The notes: generated by a model from the letters alone, not told the origin. 64,000 nucleotides of DNA from Otis tarda (GCA_026413225.1 CM048552.1:200521553-200585552); one strand, 5' to 3'. Positions 12,489 to 26,714 are shown, numbered from the stretch's first letter. Numbers and translations: made by a program.

Positions 12489-15400
12489 ACATCCATCTTG
12501 CTACCAAACAGCAAAGATTAATAACTTTCACTAAATAGGAAACAGGATTATTTGATACTCATAAAATCATAAGAATACTGTACTAATTTAATCTTGGAAC
12601 TTCTTACTTAAGCACCTGGCCCTTGTCTAAGTAGAAAGCAACTTCAGAGGTAGGTACAGACATTTACTTCTGCCTTGCTTATTTCTTGTCAATGCAGACA
12701 AGAAACACTTGTAGGGCACAATTCATCCTTTCTGATATTTCTTTTCAGCTGGAATTAAACAGTCCTAAGAATTGCCTGTCTCTCTTTTTTTTGGACTACA
12801 AAGTGCTACTAGGATGCTACCTCCAATGCAGATGTCAACTCAGTAAGGTGGGTTTTTTTTTTCATAGTTTTAACTCTTAGTATACTATCTATTGTTCTGA
12901 AGATATTTACCAAAGAGCAGTTAGGAATATTGGCCCAAGATGGAAACCAGCACATACAGCATGGTACCGTAGTCAGCTTGCAATATCACTGTATCCATTT
13001 CTTAACTTCATTTTGTATTTCCATCTTGTCAATGTGGCTTTTGCCACATTGTTCTTCTTTTGTGAAGAACAAGTGGAACAGCATCACCTTCTGGTGGCTC
13101 AGTGCGTGTCTGCTGAAGAATTGCAGGTCATCCCATTAGTCCCTAGACTTGATTACATCGTCTTTTCCAGGCTTGTACTTGCCACCCTCTCCAGGTCCTG
13201 ATTCCTGAATATCGCCTTTATATCTTTTCTTGTGGGATTTTGACATTCCCTTATTTTTGTACTACACCATGACAGAAAGCCAAAATTTAATTATATCTCC
13301 AAGAATTGGCATTTTGGAGCTTCTTGTTCAGAGTTCACCTGCAAATCTTCAGACAAGCCTCTTCATCCCGTCAAGTCTTATAATCCGCATATGGACTGAA
13401 TCATCAGTGCAAGCTATATCTCTAGTCCTCCCACTCAAATGCTTGCTTTCTCTTCTCTGCTTTCAGACCTCCATGGTTCCAGAAGCTTGAAAAAATTATT
13501 TGAGTATTCCATAGAGTTCAAAATTACAAATGAAAAACAACCCTAAAATGTGGGGGTTTTTCATCATTGTTTTAGGCCAGTCTTGTGACTTTTTAATGGT
13601 CTGACTCACAATTTTTGAATACTTACAGATGTAAATACCATAACCCTCTGTGTCAGGGAGACACAAGAGAGACTTGGACCTCTCTAGCCAAGCTTGATGG
13701 CATACTCAACACAAAATGTCTATATCCTCTGATCTGTGTGTAATAAATTCACAAGAAATTTAACTGCTTTCTATTAGAAATTAGATCAATATTAGTAACA
13801 CAGGCCCAGGCAAAATGCAAGACAGGTATGGAAAAAAAAAGAGATGGATTTCTTTTGCACCTTTTGACCCCTGTATGACTTTTCAGGTTCATTCCCTATG
13901 TGGCCTTAATGTGATACTAATGTAATGTCTTGCATATAAAATATATAAAACACCGCTTTGCATTTCTGTAGATTCAGAGTTGGAATTCAACTGGCATACA
14001 CGATTCTGTATGTTATATCATTAAACCTAATCAAGAAAATGCTGCCTCTCTTTCAGAAATTCAAACCACATTTCTCTTTAAGTAGAAAACCCACTATATA
14101 TTTTTCTAGTGATTTGCTGAGCTGAAATTAAGCAGGCCAATGACTTGTGTAATAAAAAGAGAATTTAAGTAATAAATTCTTTAAGGTCAAATCCACTTGC
14201 CATTATCTGAATATCTACAGCAGTAAATTGTGTAGTTCTAACAGAAGCAATGTTTTAATGCACTCATCTGAGAACGAAATTTCAAGATGAAAACAAGGGA
14301 GACTGATAGGCTAATGCTTTCCTTAGAATATCTTTCCAGACTAAATTTCTCGGTTTTTTTTTTTTCCTAATCTCTGAACTGCTTAACTCTTTCATCATAA
14401 ATCCCTATCACATTTTGTGAGTAACCCAGTTCTAAATGTGTTTCAGTGCATAGCTTCTCTAGGCTAGTTGAGCATGTTTTATTTGATAAAAGACTCAACA
14501 ACTTTCCCTAGTTCATATTATCCAGTTAGCTCACAGTTATAAAGATTAACCGTGGTAATCTTAAATGGTAATTTTAAACACATAGCTTCCTTGTCATCCT
14601 TTAGCACTTCCTCATGACATTCAGTGGTTCTTTTGTGTCAAGAATATAAAATTACTCATATCCAGGCACTGCATACACTACTCTCTGAGTACAATATCTC
14701 ACAGAGTTTTGTGAGACATATCCAAATAGCCTGCAGTACTAGAAAAGCACTGCTTTGTGCAGAACAATAGCTTGTGAAATGTGATTAAAAATGATAATGC
14801 CCTGTGGCAGACATTATATACTTCTGCTATTGTCTCCCAGAAAAAAAGAAAATAATTTTCGTCACAGATGTCCATCCAAGAGCATGTGTATTATGTTTAT
14901 TTTGTCATGTAGTCTTTTATGTCCCACTGAAATATTTTTTAGAAGGCTCTACATTTTTAATCAATATTTCTTTATGTCCCAGGGGCCCTGCTTTGCTCCT
15001 CTATTGTCACTTCGCTTTACGGATATTAACCTCCCACATGCAGACTAAAACAACACGGGGCACATTCATATTTCAATGCATAATGTAAAACCTTGTGTAT
15101 CAAACTGGGACAGAATAGTAAAAATAAACATTTAAAATATACTTGAAGTAAATAAATGTGTCCCTTGTCAGAACTTACAATGTTTTTATCATTCTTGTGG
15201 TAAACACTCACAGCAGAGCAAATATGAACAAATTAAGATGGGACTGTGATATAACAATTACCACTCTATAAAGTCAGTAGCTATTAATTCTTTAGTAAAA
15301 TTGTATGAAAGAAAAGTTTCATGGAGCAGAAATTCTTAACATGCACTGGTTGAGTTACAGTAGGAAACTGGAAATGCACAAGTTACTGGTGTTTCAAGTT

Positions 15401-17399
15401 GCAAGTAGCACTCAGGTATGGAAGGCTTGGAGGGTGACACATGCTCTTCCCCTAAAACAGCTGATGAAAGAGCAAACCTGGAAAGGGATGCTGTCAAGGC
15501 CACAGGTCTCATTCTTTCATATTCAAACATGAACAAATCTGACTAAGCCCGGTAAAGAACACAAAGAAGGCAGAGCTGTTAGGAGGGAACATGCTCAGAT
15601 AACTCTACCAGACCAAATTTTTCACAAAAACTGTTTATTCAGATCCCTACGGGCAGAAGAGCATGTCATAAAAATCCCCAGAAAAGAACCTAAAGCAGCT
15701 CTGCTTAAGGACTGCAGCTCTGCCTCCCCGAAATAAGCATTAGATCTACCTCTCACACCGGGAGGATAACAGTGCCAAGGACTACACAGAAAGCTCCAAA
15801 TTGCAGATCTGCTCATTTCTGCCCTTGGAATATATCTTGAACAAATCATGCCAGTTACTTTCTTTTTCTCTTGGGAACACTCACAAAACCTTTCTGGTGC
15901 TGAAACTTGAGCAATACCACTGCAAGACTGCACATAAAATTTAATCCATCTAATAGTGTTGGATTGGGTTTTCTCCTTTGATCTCTCTCCAATGTTATGT
16001 TCTCTCGGGAAGAGTTTGTAAAGGCTTTGTTCTTTCTCAGAAACTAAGCATCCTTTGCATATCTAAACTATGTCATTTATTTCTTCTGGGGAGATTGTGC
16101 AGATTTGATTATACAGATAAATAATTAACTAAATTTAAGTGAAAAGCCAAAATAATTTCAGGAGGAATGTCAAACATGGACAAGCTGACTCTTGTATCTT
16201 TGTGATTTATGATGAATAAAAAGAGCGATGTGAAAGGTATGTATTCTCCTTTCAAGGGCAGCAGAGGAGTCATTTTTTCTGTTCAGTTGTTGCAATAGAA
16301 AGTAACTGTCTTTCCACTACAATACCAATTACTTTGAAAATTGAGAAATAAGGATGGAATGGAAAGAAAAATACCTTCTTCTGATAGTACTAATGAGGCT
16401 TTTCCATTGGCACTATCCAGATAAATATGAGTATATATTATATTGCCAGAATCATTTAAAATATCTGTGGCTAGAATGGTCAAGAATTATAAAGAATGCA
16501 CTTGAAGAAAAATAAATATTAAGAAAAAAGTGTGATACAGATTTCTGTAAGATTGCGGAATGCAATTCACAAGTAATGCAACTTTTCTGTGATCATTTAT
16601 ATTTGTTTTTAATCTGAAACTGTAGACCTCAAAATTCGAGTTTAAGGTCTAGGTAGTCAACTTAGAAGAGAGAGGTTCCTCCTCAACCATAGGGATATCA
16701 AACACAGAGATCTACTGAGCAGCCAGGCTTCCCTAGCCAGTACTTTATTGCCTTGATGGAAGGCGTGGATGGCTGGGAAAAGAGGACAAGTTCAGGCCTC
16801 CTGCCAAAACCAAGCAATCTGTCAAGTCACGACTAATAGATCAGGAGGAGAGCAAGCACAGAGTCAGGCTGCAGCAACCCAACAATAAGGACACTTGGCT
16901 ACAAGTGAGGCCATCAGGGCTTTTCCTGGGGCACTGCTGTGTTATCTCTGAAGCCCTTGTTTGGACCTTTGTTTCACTGAAGAAGGAAAACAAGAAATAA
17001 AATAATATATCTTTCTTGTCAGAATAGATTACTTCTTCAATGGAATGACGAAACTTTCAGACAAACACAAGCTAGGTGGTATAATATATGAGGTTTTACA
17101 GTGCGTACTATCTAAAGAAATTTTGTTTATAGCATCATATTGCCACTGACAGTAATATCGACATGTAGGCTGAAAAATAGTTGCTTGGTGGAAACAAGGC
17201 ATAATGAATAATGATAAATATCTATCCCAAAGGCAGATGGTACATGTCTTGTCAAGTGCTATGTGGGTCACCTTTGTGTTTGGACTTACTTAACATCTTA
17301 ATGAACATACTGAGAAAGGACATAAATAACACATCATGCAAGTCTGCGGGTAACAGTACACACAGATATTTTCTGAAGACTAAGCATCTGCAGTTCTGT

Positions 17400-17470
17400 C
17401 AATCATAGAACCATAGAATCATAGCATAATCAACTGTACCTTGGGGTTTTAGACAGGGCAGTCTCATCTT
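17400..17470 (-). mobile_element. Possible CR1 3' tip, minus strand
   Basis: The start aatcatagaaccatagaatc is the reverse complement of the CR1 terminal octamer array. The next 50 bases resemble the CR1 3' tail only loosely. It is probably a severely truncated, old insertion. Confidence 0.45.
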
Positions 17471-20400
17471 TTCCTTTGGCATCTCTGATGTATTCAGTTT
17501 CTTATTTGTTTATATAAGATTGAAGTCATATCTACCTTTCATTCTCCTGTCCTTCAATAATGATGCTGAATCTGTAATCACACAGGCTATCCATGTCATT
17601 CAGCTGGTCACTTTTCAAAGTGGCTACCAGTGATAAATTTGGAATTTTTCATTCGATGTTACAAAGTACAGAGACCTTATAGCTTTTTTTCTTAATCCTA
17701 GAAAAAACAAGGGCCAAATAATGTTTTGGCTTTATGCCAAATGTTATTAATCAGGAAAAGCTGGTTTTATGATAGCAGTCATATGATAAAATCAAGTGAC
17801 TTAACAAAATAAACATGAAATAAAACCATATTATTTTAAGTAGTCTATTTTAGCTAGGATAAGTTAAATTCCTTACTATAGGTATATTTGCTTATGATTT
17901 GTGTTTCTTCAACAAGCATATGTGTGGATCTGTGATCAGGGATAAACATACATTTTAGATTTGATAATTTTCTCCTTCTGTAAGCAAATTTCTGCCATTT
18001 TCTGAGCTACAAGGTGTTCCTATTTGAAATTGTTTCATATTTGCAGTCTTAAGGTTTTTACAGTTTGCAGTTACTATATTCTGATGTAGAAAATGAATCT
18101 CGTAGCAGTGCCATTCAAGTCTGTATCACAATATGAATTTCAGCAGGTTGTTTCATAATTTAAGGGCTACACTGAAGAGAGGATAATAGGAAGGGCAGTA
18201 GGAAGACAAAAAAACTTCTAAAACATAACAACAGGAATCCAGTTAGCACTTATGAAAGTCATGAGATAATTATCACCATCCCATGCAATTTCCCATTAGG
18301 GAATAATTCTGTAGTCGGTGTGGTGCCAGGGTTGTAAAGTTACCTGCATGGATCAGGAATGGTAAAACTGCAGAGGCGGTGATTTTACAGAGTTAAGAGA
18401 GAGTGAAGAGAAAGCAGTGCACTGCACAACAAGGATTTTACTCATCACTTACTAAAACTAGGATCTCAGCAGTGTCAATCTGCTCACTGTTGTGTGAGAG
18501 TAGAATTAAAACCAGGGTAAGCAAGATCAAAACTTCACTTTCAAGTAAATGGACATGGCCTGTTTATACTGTAAGTAATTTTGTGGGAAGGATTAGTTTC
18601 TTTGACACTCTTTCACAGAGGCCAGAAAGAACTGTGAGATCACCCAGACTCGTTGTTTCAGCTGCCATGGGACGTTGTACTTACATCAGTTATCTGGTTC
18701 TAAGTCGAACAAGCAAAGCATGTTTTACTGAGGAGGTCAACGTGGTATTTGCTCTGTAGAAGCAACAGGGTAGAGCGAAGTGCCACCGAAAAAGCAAGGC
18801 AATAAGCTTAGCCCTTCCGAGAGATCAAAGCTAAATTCAGAAAGGAAAGGCAAAACCTTGGTAATGTTTTCTGATCTAATCTGAAAAAAAAATCCCTTTC
18901 CTTCTTGACCCTAAATCTGGCCACTAGCATGGCAATAAATTTTCAGGCTGTCCAGCTAGAGCTATGAAAGAAAATTTGCTCTGCCTCGTAGCACTGGCAG
19001 ATACCCTTCCAATGTCCTCTCTCTGGCTCCCGCCAGCCCTCAGCACTTTGAACGAACACAAGGATTAATGCACTTGGCCCATACTGCATATGGAAAACCA
19101 ACTTTTTTTTTGTGCTGGCAGAGGAACTGGCTGAGTCCTTGGAGGAGCCAGTTCAGTGATGACAGCATTATGGGTCATGCAAGGTGAGGGTAGAGCTTCC
19201 TCTTCTCCCCCTGGCCTGTGAAGGACAAACAGAGATCATGCTCCAGGTTGGGATGATCTTCTGAATAAGCATCTGGCAAAATAAAGGGATACATCTAGTA
19301 GGCAGGAAACCAAGTTTTCATGCTGTACTTTCCTTGCTTTCTTTAACAGTAAACTGCCCTTTCCCAATATTTTATTTTTATTTTCCTCACAGTGTAGTTG
19401 TCATAATGCTGAAATGCTTAGGTATATCTTTAAATAGAATTTCACAGAAACAAGAGAGATTAGCTAGAGGTCAGGGAGTAAGTAGTTTCATACCTTGAGA
19501 AAAACAGAAAGGGCGGCAGTGATAATTAGGATTAAATTCAAACTGATGGAGTGGACCATTAGCTCTACAAAAAGCGATGTGGAATTCCAAGACTTTGTGC
19601 CTGGATCAAATACTAGAGAACATACACAAATCCAAAACAATATTGTCGTTCAGATAAGAACATCGTTTAATGTTGTTTAATGCATTTGTGGTACAGCTGT
19701 GCCCCAAAGACCTTTCAGTGTTTTTTGGCGTAGGAATTTGAGGGTTGAAAGGAGTCCTGAACATCTCACTCCTTTTGTTTGGACATGACTATTTTCTCTC
19801 ATCTCTCCTCCAGCCCTGCTGTACATTTTATATCTCATCTCCTTTGTACGAACCCTATTCCCACCCAAGTATGCCATTATCTTCTTCAAAATTCACCACT
19901 TCCAGATGCTGCATAAGCCCTTCTCAGCTGTGATATAGCACCATATTAACACCAAAAAAAATGTTCAAGAATAAGCCAAATTATATAGAAATGAATATGA
20001 GCTCCAGTAAAGCAACACTGTTTTGTATAATGCATTCTTGTTCTCCCTTTTCTCCTTCTTCTCCATTTTCTCCTCCTTCTCCATATCCCATACTGCCTTT
20101 TGTTACTTATTATTCCCTGTAGTTTGACCCTTCATCTTCCAGCCTTTCTTCCATCATCGTGCCCTGAGCTCTGTATGTTTTGGCAGAGGCTCTGTGCATT
20201 AGGTCAGGCATCTTGGCACTGACCACAAATTGGGCATTCTGAGTTTTGCTGAGGGAAGATGATCATTGCTTATCTGTATTATACTGGTTCCACTGTTAGC
20301 CTTTGAAAACTAATGATATTATTAGCATTCAATTCCTGGATGGACAGAGGCCATTTGATTTCTCCCAGCCCATCAAAGATAGAAGAGTGTTAAACGTTAC

Positions 20401-23289
20401 TTTGAATTTTTCCGATAATATTGATTCTTGCAGCATCCTGCTGCCTCCATTATCTAACTATTCGCAGGCTTGTGAGAATTTCTTAATATTGAACCTATCT
20501 TTTCTTCTCATACAAAGTAAGCCAATTATTTCTTATTCTGCTCTATTTGACAAGAAAGAAAGGTGAGCTCTGTCTGTATTCACAGTGCACTTACAAACTC
20601 CTTCTTTACCTACTGCTCTCTTTTTATCTATTCTCGTGATCCGCGTTTGCTCAGACTGCTCCTTCCTCTTTCTCTCACTGAATGTTGGTGAAACAAAACA
20701 TATTACAAGCCAGCGTGTCATTCTGGGGACAATTTCTTGAATATCAAGTTTCCAACCCACAATTTTAATAATACTAGGCAAGCAAAGTAGACTGTGATTA
20801 TCTGAAAGGCAGCTGGAAACAAACAGGACATTTATGATCTTACTAGAAAACAGGGAAGCACAGCCTTGATCTACAAAACTTCCTGCTTGTAAAATAACAT
20901 TTCCAGCAAGATAAAAAATTAAATGGTCTTATAACTGATAGAACTAATTCTTAAACAATTCAAGATCTTGTTAGGAATTTTCCACAAGGATCACTGAACC
21001 ACTTAATATAGCTATTTAATTTTGTGGAATGTCACGTGTGATATTTTATACTGAATGAGTTTTGCCTATAAAAGTGCATGAGGCAATAACATCTATCTCT
21101 GAAGTCTTCTGTGATTTTAGTAGTAGACGGAGGTGTAAGAATGATACCTGGAAAACGAAGTTCAATGTTCAGCCATAACGCAGCAGCAAAGCTAGCTTCT
21201 TGTAAATATTTTCCCATTACCATGACTCCGACCTGATCTGTGGGGAACATACAAGTTTTATCAGTCTTCTTAACCCATGCAGATGCTTTCCTTACTGCAG
21301 TTTGGTAAATAATGCAAATCCAGTATCTTTTTTTTGTAAGGAATAAGTCAGAACTGAGACACATCAAATTCATTGCATGCATGGGATAATAAAATTGCAA
21401 AATGAAAGAGCTTTTTACTCTGGGTAAAATGGGTACGGTTAAGGCAGATGGACTGCCTGTGCAAAGATGCATCTCAGAACAGAAACAATATGAATTATCC
21501 TCTTCTATCCAGAAATCCTGACCAGTCAGGTAGTTGGCAGAAGATCTGTGTACTGGAATCTTAGCCTGTAATTACAATTCACAGTGGTTTATGGTGTGAA
21601 CTCTAGTCTCAGCATTTTGTGAGACCTTGACTTTTCTCCTCTTCATTTCTTCTTTTTTTCCCCTCTGGAAGCAGCAGAGTAGGAAACTCATATAATTCAC
21701 AGGTGTTGGCTATAGCTGCATTCAGGATTCTTCTCTTCCTAGAAGCATCAAACAAATCTTATCAACCTCCATTTCTCCTCATCACAAAATACTCCACTGT
21801 GTCTCACTCACCTGCACTTTGTCCTCCCCTGATCAAACCAGGATTGATGTTTTCTATTCAGTATATGCTAACCTACCTTCTAGGGTAATTTATTTTCTTA
21901 ACAAAAGTTAAGAGCTGGTGGTTTGCTACTGCTTCATATGTGCTACTAATCATCCTGATGAGTAGGCTGTCAAAAACAATTCCTTCCAAAACCAGGGAAA
22001 AATGTAGAAAGCAGATACACAGACCTGCAAATAGGGTGTTAGCAAACTGAGATAACTTTTTTTGGTGGTGCTTATGATGCCTCAAGAGATATGTATTGAA
22101 CTATGAAGGACACAAAGGCTTTAAATTAACCTCATAGTTCACCAGATTTGTGAACTTATATTCTGCTAGAAACTGTTGAGTGTCCTTACTTAAGCACTTC
22201 TTAGTACATATGGCCTACTTGGGAAGAATTTGAGAGAAAAAAAGCAGGAGAAAGGTTGAATTTACAGAGAAGAACTAATGTTCATTCTAGCATCAGTTTA
22301 GCCAATTGATATTTAAGACATACAGACATCTGTGTAGGTGTGTTTCTAAGGAGGAGCTCAGTTTTCTCAGGGTGACAAGTAAATGAAGTAACAAGTAAAA
22401 GAAATAATGAAAAACTAAATACTGGCTGCAAACTAGGAGAAAGTTGCTGATGCAGAGATGTTAGACTATGAAATAACTGTGATGGCTACCACACTGGTAA
22501 AAACATCTTAAAATAAAGTGTGAAAACAAAAAAAAAAAAGGAAAAATAATGAACTTTAGCCACTTCTAGGGCTTTTTTTTTTTTTTTTCCAGCTTCTGCC
22601 TTCTCTGAATGAACTTACAAAGTATTTCTGTGGGATTTACAGATAACTATAGGAACTGGAATTGCCTGTGGAATAGATGATTAAAAACCAACAACACTAA
22701 CAAGAAAAGTAAGGACATTCAAGTCCACATGGGTTAATTAAAACCTGCCTTCATTCATTCTACAAATCCTACTGGTACCAGCACTCCCATGGAACAATTT
22801 CAGAACAGTTACTGGCAACACAGATACAAGAAAACAGTGGGATGGGAAGGGCTGTATTTACTTCCAGGAAAGAGTTATATCAGATGTACCATGAAAACAA
22901 ACTACATCACTTATTAATGAAGGGTAGATTTATTAGAATCATTATTCCTGCAATTGTGTGTGTGTAGAATATGGTTAGGCATAAAGATGATATATTTTCA
23001 GATCACACGAGATAAGATTTCATTTCTCTGGCAGTTTACACTGGACAAGGATAGAAGAAAATCCATTGCACTTTCATAGGCTAATACTACTTCTTCTGCA
23101 TAGTCATGCTACAGTATTTGATATGATCACATTGTAAATGCTGTTTTCTGATCAAGTGGGTGATACTTAAAAAAAAAAATAAAGAGGCAAAATTCGATAT
23201 TTTCAAGTATTAGTCCCTGTTTGGGATATGTAGACATTATTGTTTCACTTGGCTCAGAGACATCCAGGGTCTACCATAGGAAAATCTAG

Positions 23290-23900
23290 GGAGGTTGAAC
23301 AGTAGTGTGCCCTACCGGCATTGAAATCCAATCACATCCAGCACCATATTGGCTACAGGGTAATCAGTATGGCAAGCAAAGTTGTTATCCCCCTCTATTT
23401 GGCTCTTGTGAGACCACATCTGGAGCACTGTGTCCAGTTTTGAATGATCCAGTAAACAACAGGGATCAAAACTATGGGGAGATACCTTGGAGCTTTGAGC
23501 CCCTTGTCTCTATGCAATAAAGAGAAGCTGAGGAAACTGGGGCTATTAAACCCAGAGAAAAGACACATGAGGACGAGTCTAACTGCAGTCTTCCAGTACC
23601 TCAGTGGGAGCTATAGAGAAGGTACAGCCAGACTTTTAGGAGTTGCACAGCAAAAGGACAAGGGGTAACTCTTAGATGTTATAGCAAGAAAAATTGGACT
23701 TACAGGAAAAAATATTCACGATGAGAGTGGTTAAGCACTAGAACAGGCTTGTAAGATAAATCTGGGAATCTCCAGTCTTGGAGATGTTCAAAACTTGGCC
23801 AAGGTGTTATCAACCTTATTTAATTTTGAAATGTCTGACCCTGAACAGGAGATTGGAGGACCCAGCGGTCCCTTCCAGTCTATTTCAATGATTCTATGAA
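23290..23900 (+). mobile_element. CR1 LINE, older subfamily, complete 3' end
   Basis: This copy keeps the CR1 ORF2 C-terminal layout: a gttgaacagtagtgtgcc start, ctcttgtgagaccacatctg in the segment that encodes LVRPHLE in other copies, then a region like tcttccagtacctcagtggg, and the tail ggtcccttccagtctatttc with an octamer at about 23890. Substitutions and indels are far more frequent than in the 10836 and 52418 copies, so it belongs to an older wave. No frame is intact. Confidence 0.88.
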
Positions 23901-25194
23901 ATGTCGGTCAAATTTTCAGGGGAAACCTGGATATTAATACCATTGTGTTTATTTGTTTATTTTAACACACACATGACAATGTTCAGAGGTAGTGAACAGA
24001 CAACACTCCTTATGTCATGTCAGAACAACTTCTCAGCATCTTCTTGGCACCTCTGAAGAATTTCTTTGAGATTTGTAGAGTGTGCAGATGGAACTCAGAT
24101 AGTGATACATGTTTTGCAGACTATCTCCTCACTACAGGGAATAATAACTAGTTGCATGCACTTAGTGAACTCTTGGAACATAATGGTGGCTCGAGAGAAA
24201 AAAGCTTTTGGTACATTTTGTCAGGATGTGTTCCATCCTGAAATTAAAATCAGAAGCTTTTTTTTTTTTGAAAATTACACTGTTTATTTTCCATAAACAA
24301 CACCCTTACAGACATATTCTACCAGTCAGTAAATGTACAAATAAGGTGAGAGATGCAAAAAAAAAATGATCACTTGTATATTTTCCAGTGACTCCCTGAC
24401 CTTCTTATTCTGAAGTTATATCAAATTCGTAAGAACTGAAGGGCATTATGAGAAACAAAGCACCCTGCATGGGTCTGTTTGTATTATGTATCCCATGAAA
24501 ATACCAGAAGGGTGTAAAAAGTTGTTCAATGGTATTTCTAACAATTTAAGGCTTGCAAATCCTGGCATATAAATAGTTTGTAAATAATTAATTAAAAAAT
24601 CTGTCGTTCTCTGCAAGCACTGGAGAAAGAAATGTGTCTCATTCTGAAAGCAAAACATTTTCTTATGCTTTAAATGATAATTCTTTCAAATGACACAATG
24701 GTGAACTATGCAAAATTGTTACTTTGAGACCAATAAGATGAATCTCTTTTGTGAAAAAGGGCTTATTAGTCCTTACCCAGCTTCAGTAAGCAGGTTTCTA
24801 CATTTAAAACTTTAATGTGCACTTGGCAGTTGTCTAAATTTTAGTCAGCAGTTTCTGTTTTCTAGTTTGCCAGTCAAAATAAACTGGAACTGCCATTCAC
24901 TGTCTGCAGAATTTAATCGTCATCTAATCATGCCTGGACTATGAGTAAAATTCAAATCCAGCATTGACATTTATGTTAACAATTTTCAAATTGTTTTAAA
25001 ATAAATTTATATCTAGCTGTTCTGTTTAGAAACGTATACCGGCATTTTATACATTGGCTACACTGCTGCAGCTTGCTGTTCCAGTTAATTCATCCAGACC
25101 AGATAGCTATGGTATTGTAGCATTTCCTAACAGCTGACTGAAAGAATACGTAAAGTAACTTCTAAACAACATAGTTGAGTCTGTAGTCACAGTC
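23901..25194. other. Noncoding gap between two CR1 pieces
   Basis: AT-rich sequence with a T-run at about 24260-24270 and no recognisable coding or RNA gene. Confidence 0.55.
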
Positions 25195-25510
25195 TGCAAA
25201 AGCAGGGACTGGGACAATGAATAACTGTCCACTGTAGCAGAAGAGCAGGTTAAAGACCATTTAAGGAACCTGAAGGTGCACAAGTCCATGGCACCTGATG
25301 AGATGCATCTGTGGGTCCTGAGGGAACCGGCAGACAATGTTGCCAAGCCACTGTTCGTCATATTCAAGAAGTCATGGCAGTCTGGTGAGGTTCCTACTAA
25401 CTGGAAAAGGGGTAACATAACCCCATTTTTAAAAAGGGAAACAAGGAAGACCTGGGGAAATACAGGTCAGTCACTCAGAGACTGTCTTGACGTCACCTGG
25501 GAACCATCAG
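25195..25510 (+). mobile_element. CR1 LINE, internal ORF2 piece (early RT domain)
   Basis: The translated forward frame carries the early reverse-transcriptase region of CR1 ORF2: HKSMAPDEMHLWVLRE, then a segment ending KSWQSGEVPTNWKRGNI. In the family this lies well upstream of the 3' end. The match fades around 25500, and no C-terminal ORF2 or 3' tail follows. A LINE insertion should keep its 3' end, so the downstream part was probably deleted or separated by later rearrangement. A frame break follows the Lys-rich KKG-type stretch. Confidence 0.9.
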
Positions 25511-26557
25511 CCCTTGGAAGAAGGAAAAGAGCTCTGGTGAACTACCATTGTATCACTATCACTATCAGTATCATTATATCTTGCCCCTTTCCTTTACTAT
25601 TCCTTAGGCGTTTGCCACTGGTCACTGCTGGAAACAGAGTACTAGCCTCACTGCTCCGAACTGGATGTTTGATCTCATCTAGTACAGCTCTTCTTATGTT
25701 CTTGCTCCTGAAACAAACATGTCATATTTGTGTCTGTGCATTCCAAAACCAAAAATTTTCATTCTTCATTTTAATACACAGGAAACAAGTTGTTCCATAA
25801 ACTGCAAATTGATGCAACCAGGGTTGCTATGAGCTTGCATCCTTTTTTCCCTGATCTTTTTTCCTCCTACCTTTGGGATGAAACAAGAAGCAAAAGACGT
25901 TTTCACTGTTTTAAGTGCATCCAAGTGCTACATACAGCAAGGGCAAAGAGGTTTGACCTTTGGACCTTCAAAGCAGATGAGAAGCGATGTGTTAACTGTT
26001 GTTACCTGTAAGGATGCTTTCCATTACCCAGTTCAACATAATGTAATGTCACAGTTTTGATACCTTTACTCTTCTGTTAAATTTGTTTGAAACTAGCCTA
26101 TTACCTCGAAAGCTATCAGGAAGGTAATAGACAAATAGACAAATGAAGATTAAACAAAAGGATAGACAGCTTGACTCTGTAAGCTTTACTCCTTTTGTTC
26201 TGAAAGCTCAAAGCTTACTGTGAAGTGGAATTGCCCCTTTCAGTCAGATCCATAGCTTTATCATGTATTTTCTCTATTGATATGCTAGGAACTATATTAC
26301 ATTCTCTCTCTTACTATGCTTTTCAGATGCTAAGGGAGTTATAGGGAACAAAGTTAGCTGCCTCATTTGTCATGTCTTTCTTCCATTACAACCTGTTTAC
26401 CACTACCCATCTGTCATCCACATGAAAAAGAAACTCCTGGTCTCTTAAATCTGCCCTGAAACACCAAAAGTTAGAGCTCCAAGAGCAAGAAGAAACTTGT
26501 TATTCTGTGCAAGCTCAGATGCCAGGGTGCCTGGATTTTCCAGGCTTTCCATTCCAG

Positions 26558-26714
26558 CCTCTTCTAGAAGAGTCTCTTCTAAAGTCCGCTTTTCCTCTCC
26601 CGGCTATACACCCACCTTTGCTTCCCAGAGCAGCAGAAGAGCTGCCAACATTGGTCTACAAGATAAATGTCTCTGGGAGGCCAAGGAGGAAGGCAAAATT
26701 CATATCAGAGAAAG
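26558..26714 (+). other. Exon-like segment with splice-site-like ends
   Basis: The segment is preceded by a pyrimidine-rich run ending ccattccag and followed by a strong donor-like aaag/gtaagc. It is GC-richer than its surroundings and open in two forward frames. The predicted peptides match nothing I know. If real it could be an exon of a lncRNA or of an unannotated transcript, but chance pairing of an acceptor and a donor is common in 64 kb. Confidence 0.2.

Larger units (their letters stand above)
11399..23289. other. AT-rich noncoding stretch, no recognisable gene
   Basis: No frame is recognisable as protein. The longest unrecognised ATG frame of the window is here (21032-21472, minus, 146 codons). 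Also present are a perfect 8-bp inverted repeat (12466-12488), a short CR1-like terminus (17400-17470), a GC-richer block with a minus-strand AATAAA (16640-16990), a pyrimidine-rich run around 20038-20090 and long T/A runs near 22525-22590. Confidence 0.6.

Noticed and set aside
25276..25800. 174-codon plus-strand frame
   Set aside because: Only the first part is CR1 reverse transcriptase; after about 25440 the frame leaves the CR1 frame and is chance extension, so it is reported as a repeat, not a gene.
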